Shown: in pieces, positions 26,317 through 34,352 of the stretch | How positions within the stretch are numbered: the first letter of the stretch is position 1 | Layout of the letters: every line of letters begins with the position of its first letter | Origin: Methanopyrus sp. SNP6 | GTDB taxonomy: Archaea; JAADCQ01; Methanopyri; Methanopyrales; Methanopyraceae | Length of the DNA: 64,000 nucleotides | Direction of reading: 5' to 3' | Assembly (NCBI RefSeq): GCF_002201895.1 | Contig: NZ_CP019436.1 | Span: 977,619 to 1,041,618, forward strand | Position numbers and translations under genes: made by a program | Notes under the pieces: generated by a model | What the model was told of the DNA's origin: nothing | The model's database searches: none | What the model saw: the letters and a program-made list of their open reading frames with translations, nothing else

Positions 26317-27228
26317 TTGAGAGAGAAAGTCTCGTCCAACCCTCAAGAGCTCAGATCCGAGGTATTGGCTAGACATAAAGTGTCTGACTTCGTTCGTCAC
26401 GGTGCCATTGCTGTGAAACCCGATGAACCACTGTGGAACGCGCTGAAGGCTATGGTCACTCACGGCATTCACGGTGTGGCGGTGATGGAGGGTTCCAAGA
26501 TAGTTGGAGTGTTCGAGGAGAACGATCTAATCCGTGCCCTCCGTGCGCTCGAGGAGGACGCTCTCTCGGCCGAAGTCAAGCGGTTCATGAAACCTGCCGT
26601 GGTAGTGAAGTCGAGCGATACTCTCCGAAACGCCATGGTTGAAATGCTGAGGGGTAACACGACCCGGGCATTCGTGCGTTCTTCCGGTCTCCTGAGGAGC
26701 GGTGTGTACGGTGTGATCTCTGTCTCTGATATCGTGAGAGTACTTACGGGGGATTATAGGGGATTTAGGGTTCCCGGCAACACGGATCGACCGGTTTCGC
26801 CTCCGAAATTCGGTGACATATTCGGGGACGTAGGAAGTGTAGCCGTCAAGCAAGTGGTCCGAGATTCTCCTTTGACCTTGGACGCTTCCAGCTCCGTTGC
26901 CGATGTCGCGAAGTGTATGAGTGAGAAGGGTCGACACTACGTGGTCCTCCTGGAGAGGGAAGTCCCGATCGGTCGTGTCGGTGACAAGGACGTGATGGGT
27001 GCAGTTTTCGACGCGATTCTAGACCGGAAGAATTTACATGACCTAATGGCTAAAAGTTATCTGCAAGAAATGGTGGTAGTTCCTCCCGAGACATATCTAC
27101 ATGAGGCCCTTTGGGAAGTTATCGACAAAATGTCGGACAGAATATACGTGGCGGATGGTAAGAAGTTAATCGGGGTCGTGCCGTTGATGAATGCCATCTA
27201 CACATTGGCGAAAATAGCCAGCGAGTGA
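26317..27228 (+). CDS. four-CBS-domain protein
   Basis: 303 aa with two CBS pairs: repeats start near HKVSDFV, VKRFMKP, VAVKQVV and LHDLMAK, each followed by a hydrophobic YGVISVSDI-like or IVGVFEENDLI-like ending. CBS pairs sense adenosyl nucleotides. The TTG 26317 start is tentative: the strongest start signal (GGGGGG, 6 nt, GTG 26310) opens a different frame that stops after 20 codons. A frameshift, a leader peptide or a weak start are all possible. Followed 42 nt later by a FIST sensor gene, suggesting a shared signalling role. Confidence 0.8.
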   Translation: MREKVSSNPQELRSEVLARHKVSDFVRHGAIAVKPDEPLWNALKAMVTHGIHGVAVMEGSKIVGVFEENDLIRALRALEEDALSAEVKRFMKPAVVVKSSDTLRNAMVEMLRGNTTRAFVRSSGLLRSGVYGVISVSDIVRVLTGDYRGFRVPGNTDRPVSPPKFGDIFGDVGSVAVKQVVRDSPLTLDASSSVADVAKCMSEKGRHYVVLLEREVPIGRVGDKDVMGAVFDAILDRKNLHDLMAKSYLQEMVVVPPETYLHEALWEVIDKMSDRIYVADGKKLIGVVPLMNAIYTLAKIASE

Positions 27229-27270
27229 TAAAGTATACAGTCGCTGCGGTGATCATCGGGGGTGGAACTT

Positions 27271-28467
27271 TTGGTCGACCTGGACTGCTGCGTAGTGTGT
27301 GGTGATAGTCCGGAAAATACCGTTGATGAAGTCATCGAAAGGCTTGGTGACCGTGCTGATTTCGGGATCGTATTTTTTCACGACATAGATCCTGAAGATG
27401 TTGTCTCCGAGCTCAGTTATGGGGTTGAGCGCTTCGTCGGCTGTGTGGCCGGAGAGGGCCACTATCCCGGATCGGTTAGGGGACATAAAATCAGCTTACT
27501 GGCGTTGAAGACGGAATGGATGGCCAAATTCGGTACTGGCGGATCGGCGCGTCAAAGCCCTGGCGAGGCCTCTCGCGGTGCACTGGAGGAGGCTTTCGAG
27601 GACTTGGACTTCGATCCCTACGACGTCTCCTACACAGCGCTTAATTTCAAGGATCCAAGACGAATCGTCGCGTATAGGCCGGTTATCGGTATAACGTTCA
27701 TTGATGGGGCCACGTTCCACAACCTCGGTGGTACGGGTCTCGAAGTGCTCTCCAGCTTCCGATTCGGGAGTGGTCCCGCGGCCTTAAGTATAAGCACCTT
27801 CGGGGCACTGTCAAGCGATCCTGAGTTCGAGAGTGCTCCCGTAGTGTGCGATAAAGGGGTGTTCGAAAAGGGTGCTGTTTACGCTACTATTTTCACCTTT
27901 TTGAAGGTGGGTTGGTCGTTCGCGTCCTCGCTGAAACCCGTAATGAAGCTCGGAACGGTAACGAAAAGTAGGGAAAACGTGATCGTTGAGATCGACGGGC
28001 GTCCCGCCGGCGAGGTCTATATCGAGAAGCTCGAAGAAGTGACCGACTACGTCAAGGCCTGCCCGGATGAGTACGTCTACAAGAAGCTTCCACCACTCGG
28101 CGTGGTTCGTGTGCTCCCTCCCGTTGGGTACAGGATCGTCCCACGCACCCCACTAGAGGTTACCGACGACTACATCCGAACGGCGGGTTACGTCGTAGAG
28201 GGCGAGCAGCTGCTGCTTCTCGGCTTCGATGATAAGCCGAACGCCCCCGTTAATGCCTACCAAGGATCCTTGAGCTCAGGTGAGGAGCCGCTAGCGTCCA
28301 TTCTGGTCACGTGCGCGGGACGCAAGCCGCTCAAGGAAGAGATACCCGACAAGCACTGCGTTGGTATGTATTCCTTCGGAGAGATCACTCCGATCACCGG
28401 GTATAACGAATTCCACAACCACGTATCTGCATGCCTTACGATCTTCAGAGAACCGGTGTTCGACTGA
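27271..28467 (+). CDS. FIST-domain sensory protein, copy 1
   Basis: 398 aa, TTG 27271 behind GGGGGTG plus 6 nt (GTG 27262 possible). N-terminal FIST pattern: DFGIVFFHDIDPEDVV, then VGCVAGEGHYPG; the C-terminal half has NVIVEIDGRPAGEVYIEKL, typical of FIST_C, and ILVTCAGRKP with a final GEITP. FIST domains are thought to bind small ligands such as amino acids, usually upstream of kinases or chemoreceptors. No transducer gene is nearby. Homologous in layout to the gene at 37557. It follows the CBS-domain gene. Confidence 0.78.
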   Translation: MVDLDCCVVCGDSPENTVDEVIERLGDRADFGIVFFHDIDPEDVVSELSYGVERFVGCVAGEGHYPGSVRGHKISLLALKTEWMAKFGTGGSARQSPGEASRGALEEAFEDLDFDPYDVSYTALNFKDPRRIVAYRPVIGITFIDGATFHNLGGTGLEVLSSFRFGSGPAALSISTFGALSSDPEFESAPVVCDKGVFEKGAVYATIFTFLKVGWSFASSLKPVMKLGTVTKSRENVIVEIDGRPAGEVYIEKLEEVTDYVKACPDEYVYKKLPPLGVVRVLPPVGYRIVPRTPLEVTDDYIRTAGYVVEGEQLLLLGFDDKPNAPVNAYQGSLSSGEEPLASILVTCAGRKPLKEEIPDKHCVGMYSFGEITPITGYNEFHNHVSACLTIFREPVFD

Positions 28468-28521
28468 CCCGTCGACAAAGGTGATAACTTACCGGTTACG
28501 GGAGCGGTCCGGGGCGTCCGC

Positions 28522-29034
28522 TTGAGAGACGTTATCCGGGGAAGAACCTGGGTCTTCGGGGACGACATCGACACCGACCAGATCATCCCGGGTCGATACC
28601 TCACTACCCAAAACCCTGGGGAGCTGGCCAAGCACGTGATGGAGGGGGCCGATCCGAAGTTCCCTAAGAAGGTCCGTGAGGGCGACGTGATCGTGGCCGG
28701 GAAGAACTTCGGCTGCGGTTCCTCCCGTGAGCACGCGCCGATCGCGCTCAAAGCTGCCGGAATCGCCTGCGTGGTCGCGAGGTCCTTCGCCCGTATCTTC
28801 TACCGGAACGCGATCAACTTGGGGCTACCTCTAGTGGTCTGTCCGGGCGTGGACGATGCGTTCGAGGATGGGCATGAGATCGAGGTGAACCTCCGAAAGG
28901 GGTACGTCAAGAACCTCAACACCGGTGAGGAGCTGGAGGCGAAACCGCTCCCGGACTTCATGATGAGGATACTCGAGTCCGGCGGCTTGGTTGAATTGAT
29001 CAAGCGGGAAGGGCCACGGGCTTTCGAGGGGTGA
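28522..29034 (+). CDS. aconitase-family small subunit (homoaconitase HacB or isopropylmalate isomerase LeuD)
   Basis: 170 aa swivel subunit, TTG start behind GGGGCG. Conserved FGDDIDTDQIIPGRYLTT at about residues 12-29 and the GKNFGCGSSREHAPIALK loop. The residues after YL decide specificity in methanogens; YLTT has a hydroxyl residue in the last position, closer to the homoaconitase (YLRT-type) than the LeuD (YLVY-type) pattern as I recall them. Its large subunit is not in the window. It is 5 nt before a decarboxylating dehydrogenase of the same pathway type. Confidence 0.85.
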   Translation: MRDVIRGRTWVFGDDIDTDQIIPGRYLTTQNPGELAKHVMEGADPKFPKKVREGDVIVAGKNFGCGSSREHAPIALKAAGIACVVARSFARIFYRNAINLGLPLVVCPGVDDAFEDGHEIEVNLRKGYVKNLNTGEELEAKPLPDFMMRILESGGLVELIKREGPRAFEG

Positions 29035-29039
29035 TCTCC

Positions 29040-30047
29040 GTGGCGTACAAGATCGCTGTGATCCCGGGAGACGGCATCGGACCGGAAGTCATCGAGGCAG
29101 CCCTCCACGTGATCGAACCGCTGATCGACGCGGAGTTCGTCGAGGGTGAGGCCGGCGACGAATGCACCGAGAAGCACGGCGATCCGCTGCCGGAAGATAC
29201 CTTAGAGCTCTGCCGCGAAGCCGATGCGGTCCTATTCGGAGCTGCTGGTGAGACAGCGGCCGACGTGATCGTCCGACTGAGACAGGAGCTCGACTTGTAC
29301 GCGAACATTAGACCGGTACGTGGGTTCCCGGGACTCCGTGAGCTCACCGGTAAGCCGTACGTGCGGGACGACGTGGACTTCGTGATAGTGCGCGAGAACA
29401 CCGAGGGGCTGTACTCGGGAATCGAGGGGAGATTTCGAGACACCGCGTACACCTTGAGGATCATCACGGAAGAGGGAACGCGGCGTATCGCCGAAGTCGC
29501 CTGCGATTTGGCGGAGGAGCGCGGCTCGAATGTCGTTACGTGCGTGCACAAGGCGAACGTCATGCGCGAGACGTGTGGGATCTTCCGCGAAGTATGCAAG
29601 GAAGTGGTCGAATCCCGTGGATTGGAGTTCGAGGAGTACTATGTGGACGCTGCGGCTATGTTCATGATCACTGAGCCGGAGCGCTTCAACGTCATCGTGA
29701 CGTCGAACATGTTCGGTGATATCCTCTCTGACGAGGCGGCGGCACTAGTTGGTGGGTTGGGATTGGCACCCAGCGGGAACGTCGGCGACCGCTACGGGCT
29801 GTTCGAACCTGTGCATGGATCGGCGCCGGACATCGCTGGTAAAGGAATTGCGAACCCGTTCGCGACGATACTTTCAGCGGCCATGATGCTAGAATGGTTG
29901 GGTGAAGATGAAGCTGCAGAAGCCGTGAGAGAGGCCGTGGGTGAGGCGATCCGAGAGGGTGTCGTCACGCCGGATTTGGGAGGTGATAAAAAGACGATGG
30001 AGGTGGCGGAGTTCGTCAGGGAAGCGGCTCTCAACCTGGTCCAGTAG
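29040..30047 (+). CDS. isocitrate/isopropylmalate-family dehydrogenase (AksF or LeuB)
   Basis: 335 aa. GTG 29040 follows GGGGTG plus 6 nt. Motifs: IAVIPGDGIGPEV, the substrate loop VRENTEGLYSGIEGR, VTCVHKANVMR, DAAAMFMI, SNMFGDILSDEAA and GSAPDIAGKGIANP. It oxidatively decarboxylates a 2-alkyl-malate homologue; in methanogens these enzymes serve leucine (LeuB) or the ketosuberate route to coenzyme B (AksF). The RENTEGLYSG form and the neighbouring HacB-like subunit favour AksF, but sequence alone does not settle it. Confidence 0.88.
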   Translation: MAYKIAVIPGDGIGPEVIEAALHVIEPLIDAEFVEGEAGDECTEKHGDPLPEDTLELCREADAVLFGAAGETAADVIVRLRQELDLYANIRPVRGFPGLRELTGKPYVRDDVDFVIVRENTEGLYSGIEGRFRDTAYTLRIITEEGTRRIAEVACDLAEERGSNVVTCVHKANVMRETCGIFREVCKEVVESRGLEFEEYYVDAAAMFMITEPERFNVIVTSNMFGDILSDEAAALVGGLGLAPSGNVGDRYGLFEPVHGSAPDIAGKGIANPFATILSAAMMLEWLGEDEAAEAVREAVGEAIREGVVTPDLGGDKKTMEVAEFVREAALNLVQ

Positions 30048-30330
30048 TAGGTCCAGTGGAGGACGACCCAACGGTTGATTCTCCCTTCCCTGTACCACTC
30101 TCCTCGCCGGATCGGGCCCCTACGTCCTTAACTTTCGTCTTGGCGGCGATCTCCGACGGTGACAGTGGGTGAGGTTTACGGTTTTTGAGCTCCGGTGGCA
30201 GTACTACCTTAGACATCTTCTTCTGTTCCTCGATCTCTTGTTTGATAGGCGAGATACTGACGAACCCCGCGGCCATACCGATGACGAATCCCAGAATCGC
30301 GGAAACCTTCAGGACAGTCTCGGTCTTCAA
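30031..30330 (-). CDS. small single-span membrane protein, unknown
   Basis: About 99 aa from TTG 30330, which lies 9 nt after CGGGG; TTG 30339 touches the Shine-Dalgarno and is less likely. One N-terminal transmembrane helix (VSAILGFVIGMAAGFVSI), then a charged segment (KQEIEEQKKM) and a Ser/Gly/Thr-rich disordered tail. No family recognised. The last 17 nt overlap the convergent dehydrogenase gene. Its divergent neighbour is the ComB-like gene. Confidence 0.55.
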   Translation of the reverse strand: MKTETVLKVSAILGFVIGMAAGFVSISPIKQEIEEQKKMSKVVLPPELKNRKPHPLSPSEIAAKTKVKDVGARSGEESGTGKGESTVGSSSTGPTTGPG

Positions 30331-30356
30331 GTCCGTCAACCCCGGAGGGAAACGTC

Positions 30357-31067
30357 ATGATGTCGATCAAAATGACGATCGGAGCCACCGGAGCCGCCGA
30401 GGCGGCTTCGCACGGGGACGTGATCGTGGTAGTGGATGTCGTGAACACTTCTTCTGCGGCTGAGGTCGCCTTACGCGAAGGAGCTGTCGCCATAATAGGA
30501 GCGGCTCCCGATAGTGCTTATCGGGTCCTCTCGGGTGAGCACGCGGCTAAATACCCCTTCGCGGAGACACCTGAAGGCGTTGATCCGATAGAGCGAGGCC
30601 GGGAAGCTGGCAAGATAGCCGTGGAAGAGGGATGCGATGTAGTACTCGTGGTAGATGGTGGCGAAGATAACGCGAGTTTGGCTAGGAAAGGCGTTGAGGA
30701 CGTCGGGGCGGAAATCCGGGAGGTCGTGCCTAACGCAGGTCCTAGGATTAAGGACGTGGTGGATCCGGCGGGTAAGGTCTTCCTGTTCGCTACGGCTACG
30801 GGCGGGACACTCTACGACGTCGCTAAGACCCACGGAGCTCCTGCGGTAACGTTCGGAACAGTCGTGCGTCGCTCTTTCACCAGGGCGTGTGTGGAAAGGG
30901 CACTGAGGTTAGCCGGCAGGTACGGGACAGGCATCACGATAGTTGTCTCGTCGATCTTCGCCCCGGAAGACTTAGACGCCGGCGCGAGGATTTTCGAGGA
31001 GGCCTGTAAGGCCATCACGGAAAGCATCTGTGAAGAACGGTTCGAGGATGTCGTTTCGAGACTGTAG
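30357..31067 (+). CDS. ComB-like protein (2-phosphosulfolactate phosphatase superfamily)
   Basis: 236 aa, ATG behind GGAGGG. The N-terminal VIVVVDVVNTSSAAEVALREGA resembles the DVxRAST...AL..GA opening of ComB, and LFATATGGTLYDVA resembles its TTNGT segment; a late ITIVVSSIFAPEDLDAG fits the C-terminal motif. ComB removes phosphate during coenzyme M synthesis. The similarity I see is partial, so it could be a paralogue with another substrate. It is 12 nt upstream of trpB. Confidence 0.5.
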   Translation: MMSIKMTIGATGAAEAASHGDVIVVVDVVNTSSAAEVALREGAVAIIGAAPDSAYRVLSGEHAAKYPFAETPEGVDPIERGREAGKIAVEEGCDVVLVVDGGEDNASLARKGVEDVGAEIREVVPNAGPRIKDVVDPAGKVFLFATATGGTLYDVAKTHGAPAVTFGTVVRRSFTRACVERALRLAGRYGTGITIVVSSIFAPEDLDAGARIFEEACKAITESICEERFEDVVSRL

Positions 31068-31079
31068 GGGAGACTCCGA

Positions 31080-32288
31080 TTGGGACGGTACGTGGACAGG
31101 TACCCGGACGAGAACGGGTATTTCGGTGAGTACGGAGGGCGTTTCGTGCCGGAGACACTCATGCCCGCGCTGGAGGAACTAGAGGATGCGTTCAAAGAAG
31201 CGCGTGAAGACCCAGAGTTCTGGGAAGAACTCGACGAACTGTGGCGGAAATACGCAGGGCGCCCGACTCCACTGTACTACGCACGGAACCTGTCGCGGAA
31301 ACTCGGCGTCAAGGTGTACCTCAAGCGCGAAGACTTGGTCCACGGTGGGGCACACAAGCTGAACAACACCTTAGGCCAGGCCCTACTCGCCGACCGTATG
31401 GGTAAGAACCGCATCATCGCGGAGACCGGTGCCGGACAACACGGGCTCGCCACCGCCATGGCCGGGGCCGCGCTGGGCAAGAAAGTCGAGATCTACATGG
31501 GGGCCATCGACGTAGAGCGCCAGAAACACAACGTCTTCAGGATAGAGCTGATGGGGGCCAAAGTCCACCCCGTGAAAGCCGGAACGCAGACACTCAAGGA
31601 CGCGATCAACGAAGCGCTGCGCGACTGGATAACGAACCTCGAGACTACTCATTACCTCTTGGGTTCCGTCGTCGGACCGCACCCTTACCCGTGGATTGTC
31701 CGCGAGTTTCAGCGGGTAATCGGCAGGGAGACGAGGGATCAGATCATGGAGTTAGAGGGAGGTCTTCCAGACGCGATCGTGGCGTGTACGGGTGGAGGCA
31801 GTAACTCCATCGGGATATTCTACGACTTCCTGGACGATGAGGAAGTAGCGCTCTACGCCGTCGAGGCCGGTGGCAAGGGATTGGACACTGACGAGCATTC
31901 GGCCTCGCTGTGCGCCGGGGAAGTTGGAGTTCTCCACGGCTGTCTGACCAAGGTCCTCCAGGACGAGCACGGCCAGATCCGACCGACACACAGCGTCGCA
32001 CCTGGACTCGACTATCCTGGAGTGGGTCCGGAGCTTGCGTTTCTAGTGGACGAAGGTAGAGTCACCGCCGACGCCGTGACGGACGAGGAAGCGCTGCGTG
32101 GTTTCGTCATACTGAACGAAACCGAAGGGATACTCCCGGCGCTCGAATCCGCACACGCTATCTATTACGTGAAAAAGCTAGTAGAGAAAGGTGAATTAGA
32201 CCGTGGGGACGTTGTCGTCGTGAACCTGTCGGGGAGGGGCGACAAGGATGTAAGGATAGCGGCGAAGGAACTGGGGGTGGAGATCTAA
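31080..32288 (+). CDS. trpB: tryptophan synthase beta chain (TrpB1 type)
   Basis: 402 aa PLP enzyme making tryptophan from indole and serine. The PLP lysine is K93 in [13 protein letters not shown], with catalytic E in [15 protein letters not shown] and the phosphate-binding [10 protein letters not shown]. The N-terminal [16 protein letters not shown] block and length identify the TrpB1 rather than the TrpB2 subfamily, so it normally pairs with TrpA; no trpA is in the window. TTG start behind GGGGAG. Confidence 0.96.
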   Translation: MGRYVDRYPDENGYFGEYGGRFVPETLMPALEELEDAFKEAREDPEFWEELDELWRKYAGRPTPLYYARNLSRKLGVKVYLKREDLVHGGAHKLNNTLGQALLADRMGKNRIIAETGAGQHGLATAMAGAALGKKVEIYMGAIDVERQKHNVFRIELMGAKVHPVKAGTQTLKDAINEALRDWITNLETTHYLLGSVVGPHPYPWIVREFQRVIGRETRDQIMELEGGLPDAIVACTGGGSNSIGIFYDFLDDEEVALYAVEAGGKGLDTDEHSASLCAGEVGVLHGCLTKVLQDEHGQIRPTHSVAPGLDYPGVGPELAFLVDEGRVTADAVTDEEALRGFVILNETEGILPALESAHAIYYVKKLVEKGELDRGDVVVVNLSGRGDKDVRIAAKELGVEI

Positions 32289-32294
32289 CTATCC

Positions 32295-32690
32295 CTATCC
32301 CTTCGGCGTTATACGGAACTCACAGACGTCGTCGCCCACCAGCTGGCACTTCGTCTCCTCGATTTCCATGCTCTTACCGTATTTAAGCTCCGCTAGTTTT
32401 CGGAATAAGGCCTGCTCCAGCTCGCAGGCTGGCTCGGTAAACTCCATTTCCTCTTTAACCTCGGGGTTCTCCTCGTAGAACTCCACCGTAACCGTCGTCT
32501 CTACGGTGATGACTATTTCTTCTGGGTCCTCCTTATCGCCCGCAAAGTCAACTTTTATCCCCTCCATGCCCATATCCTCGAGCAACTCCAGCATCTCTTC
32601 AAGAGAGTCCGCACGCTCGTAGACGATTTCCGCGAGGAACTCTCCCTTCTCTCCCGCTCCCTCTTCCAAGTCTTTTATCAACTCATCCAA
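32295..32690 (-). CDS. small acidic protein with V4R-like ending
   Basis: 131 aa from TTG 32690, which lies 7 nt after GGGGTC. Very acidic, with a helix SLEEMLELLEDMG, a strand-rich middle (EEIVITVETTVTVEFYEE) and a C-terminal ETKCQLVGDDVCEFRITP, which resembles the Cys-containing end of V4R/4-vinyl-reductase-like small-molecule-binding domains. Function unknown. Start codons of this gene and divergent mptD are 16 nt apart with interleaved Shine-Dalgarno sequences. Confidence 0.55.
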   Translation of the reverse strand: MDELIKDLEEGAGEKGEFLAEIVYERADSLEEMLELLEDMGMEGIKVDFAGDKEDPEEIVITVETTVTVEFYEENPEVKEEMEFTEPACELEQALFRKLAELKYGKSMEIEETKCQLVGDDVCEFRITPKG

Positions 32691-32703
32691 GGGGGAAGAC
32701 CCC
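32691..32703. promoter_or_regulatory. interleaved double Shine-Dalgarno between divergent genes
   Basis: GGGGGAAGACCCC. The left GGGGG serves mptD on the plus strand; the right CCCC, read as GGGG, serves the minus-strand gene. Each ribosome-binding site lies between the other gene's start codon and its own Shine-Dalgarno. Confidence 0.5.
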
Positions 32704-32706
32704 GAC

Positions 32707-33072
32707 TTGAAGTATTTCAAGAGGCTATCCGATCGGGAGCGCGCGATATTCGAGGCTGGAATCACGCTAGGCGCTATATATCATCAGTTCTGCGGCACGC
32801 CTGTATCACCTGGCACCGCGGAGGAGGTGGCTAAGTGTATCGAACATGCTGCCCTACTTCAACCCTGTGTAATCGATGCTCGGGTGGAGGTAGACGTATC
32901 GTCTGAGGACACTGACAACTACGGTGGGTACACGGAGGTTTCAGGCCGGAACCTACGAGTTACGATTGTAACTAGGTGCGGGGAGTGGGAAGCCGTAGGG
33001 AAGCTCGAGTTTATCGAGGAGCTTAATTATCCCCTCATGTGGGTCGAGAAGGTCCGGCGGGTGGAACAGTGA
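32707..33072 (+). CDS. mptD: dihydroneopterin aldolase, archaeal MptD type
   Basis: 121 aa, TTG start. The N-terminal SDRERAIFEAGITLGAIYHQF and GTPVSP match the small archaeal family (MJ1585 type) that cleaves dihydroneopterin to 6-hydroxymethyl-dihydropterin and glycolaldehyde on the path to tetrahydromethanopterin. A matching length and late VRVTIVTRCGEWEAVGKLEF-like strands support it. Recognition is from memory of the family. Its GTG-starting downstream neighbour overlaps its stop codon. Confidence 0.8.
   Translation: MKYFKRLSDRERAIFEAGITLGAIYHQFCGTPVSPGTAEEVAKCIEHAALLQPCVIDARVEVDVSSEDTDNYGGYTEVSGRNLRVTIVTRCGEWEAVGKLEFIEELNYPLMWVEKVRRVEQ
32773..32782 (-). promoter_or_regulatory. candidate TATA box for the minus-strand acidic-protein gene
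   Basis: GCTATATATC on the plus strand (GATATATAGC on the minus strand) lies inside mptD about 85 nt before the minus-strand start at 32690. It is the clearest TATA-like stretch in this divergent region. Confidence 0.4.
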
Positions 33073-34352
33073 CCGTTATCGGGATAGCCGCCGACTTCGA
33101 CCCGCCCCACCTGGGACACGCTTACCTGTTAGACCGTGCTCGAGACTTCGGCGACGAAGTCGTGGTGTTCCTCAACGCTGATTACACCGCGCACCATACC
33201 CCACCTCTTCTACCGTACCGTTTACGCCGCGAAGTAGTGTTAGAGCTCGGCGCAGACGAGGTGATACCGGTCCGAGGGTACCACCAGCGATTTCCACTTG
33301 CCTACACGGTCCCCGTGCGAGTCAGGCTCATGGCGGAAGAGGGCGTGGATATCATCCTCGACGCTGGACCGTCGCGGGACCTCGATCGGCTCCGTGAGCA
33401 CGTCGAGAGGGTGTTGGAGGTAGGTGACCTCTTCTCCATCCCTCCAAACGTTCCGGACCGTAATGTGGTACGATGGTTGGCAGCAGTCGAGTACGTGAAC
33501 CGAGAGTTGGGAACGGACGTCGAACTACTCCTTGTTCCGGAGCTCGAAGAGTATTCCGGTCGCAAGATAAGAGCCGCGCTCCGGCGTTCCGGTTATTCAC
33601 CCGATTCGCTTGGAAAAGTTAGGCGTTATCTGCCCAGAGAGACGTTCAAAAAACTTGAACGATACCTCAGGGAACGAACACCACCAATAGCCCAGCGGAA
33701 GGAGCTTCTCGACGTCTTGAACCGCGCGCCGAGCTACGAGCTCTGTAGTATCGCACACCTCAATACCATCGCCGTTCGGGAGATCCTCAGAGGGCGTCCT
33801 TTCAGGTCGGAGCGTCAAATTTGGGGAGCACTCCGCAGGGCTGACTACGGTTCGGTGCTCACGCGACTCGCGTTGGCGAACACCGAATGTCGCGTAACCT
33901 CGGGCGAGATCGCTCGGATCGCCCTAAGCTGGTGTGTCGAGCGTCTTGTCCCGGAAAACCAATCTCCCGACTCGATGTACCGGCGCGATTGGTTCGTGGC
34001 AGCTCTTTCCAGCCGCGGAATTAAGGCCCGAGATGCGGATCAGCTGTACAGGCGAGCGAACTCCTACGGGGAGGCTCGTCGATTGGCTCGTAGACGTTAC
34101 GGCGTCGATCCCGGAGTCCCGAGGTTTGAGACCTTCATAGGTGAAGCTAGGGTTTCTGACGGAGAATACAGTCCGGCTATATCATCTAACGGCCGGTTAG
34201 GAGTCGTCGAGGGCGGGTTTCAGGAACTGCGCGCGACGGCATTTGGGGCCACGTTGCTCAGGTACGTCTTGGACGACCCCTTCGTGGACGCCGTGATTCG
34301 GGTGGAAGACGAGGAGGCCAGACTGATCGTTTTCCCGGGGGATCTGTCGTGA
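33069..34352 (+). CDS. HIGH-superfamily nucleotidyltransferase, possibly TmcAL/YlbM-like
   Basis: 427 aa from GTG 33069, overlapping the mptD stop. The N-terminal IGIAADFDPPHLGHAYLLDRA is a nucleotidyltransferase HxGH motif in the arrangement seen in TmcAL (YlbM), the bacterial tRNA-Met cytidine acetate ligase; a central EYSGRKIRAALRRSG takes the place of its ISATxIR motif. The long C-terminal half is Arg-rich, suiting RNA binding. No experimental relative is known to me in methanogens. It overlaps the radical SAM gene downstream (GTGA). Confidence 0.6.
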   Translation: MTVIGIAADFDPPHLGHAYLLDRARDFGDEVVVFLNADYTAHHTPPLLPYRLRREVVLELGADEVIPVRGYHQRFPLAYTVPVRVRLMAEEGVDIILDAGPSRDLDRLREHVERVLEVGDLFSIPPNVPDRNVVRWLAAVEYVNRELGTDVELLLVPELEEYSGRKIRAALRRSGYSPDSLGKVRRYLPRETFKKLERYLRERTPPIAQRKELLDVLNRAPSYELCSIAHLNTIAVREILRGRPFRSERQIWGALRRADYGSVLTRLALANTECRVTSGEIARIALSWCVERLVPENQSPDSMYRRDWFVAALSSRGIKARDADQLYRRANSYGEARRLARRRYGVDPGVPRFETFIGEARVSDGEYSPAISSNGRLGVVEGGFQELRATAFGATLLRYVLDDPFVDAVIRVEDEEARLIVFPGDLS

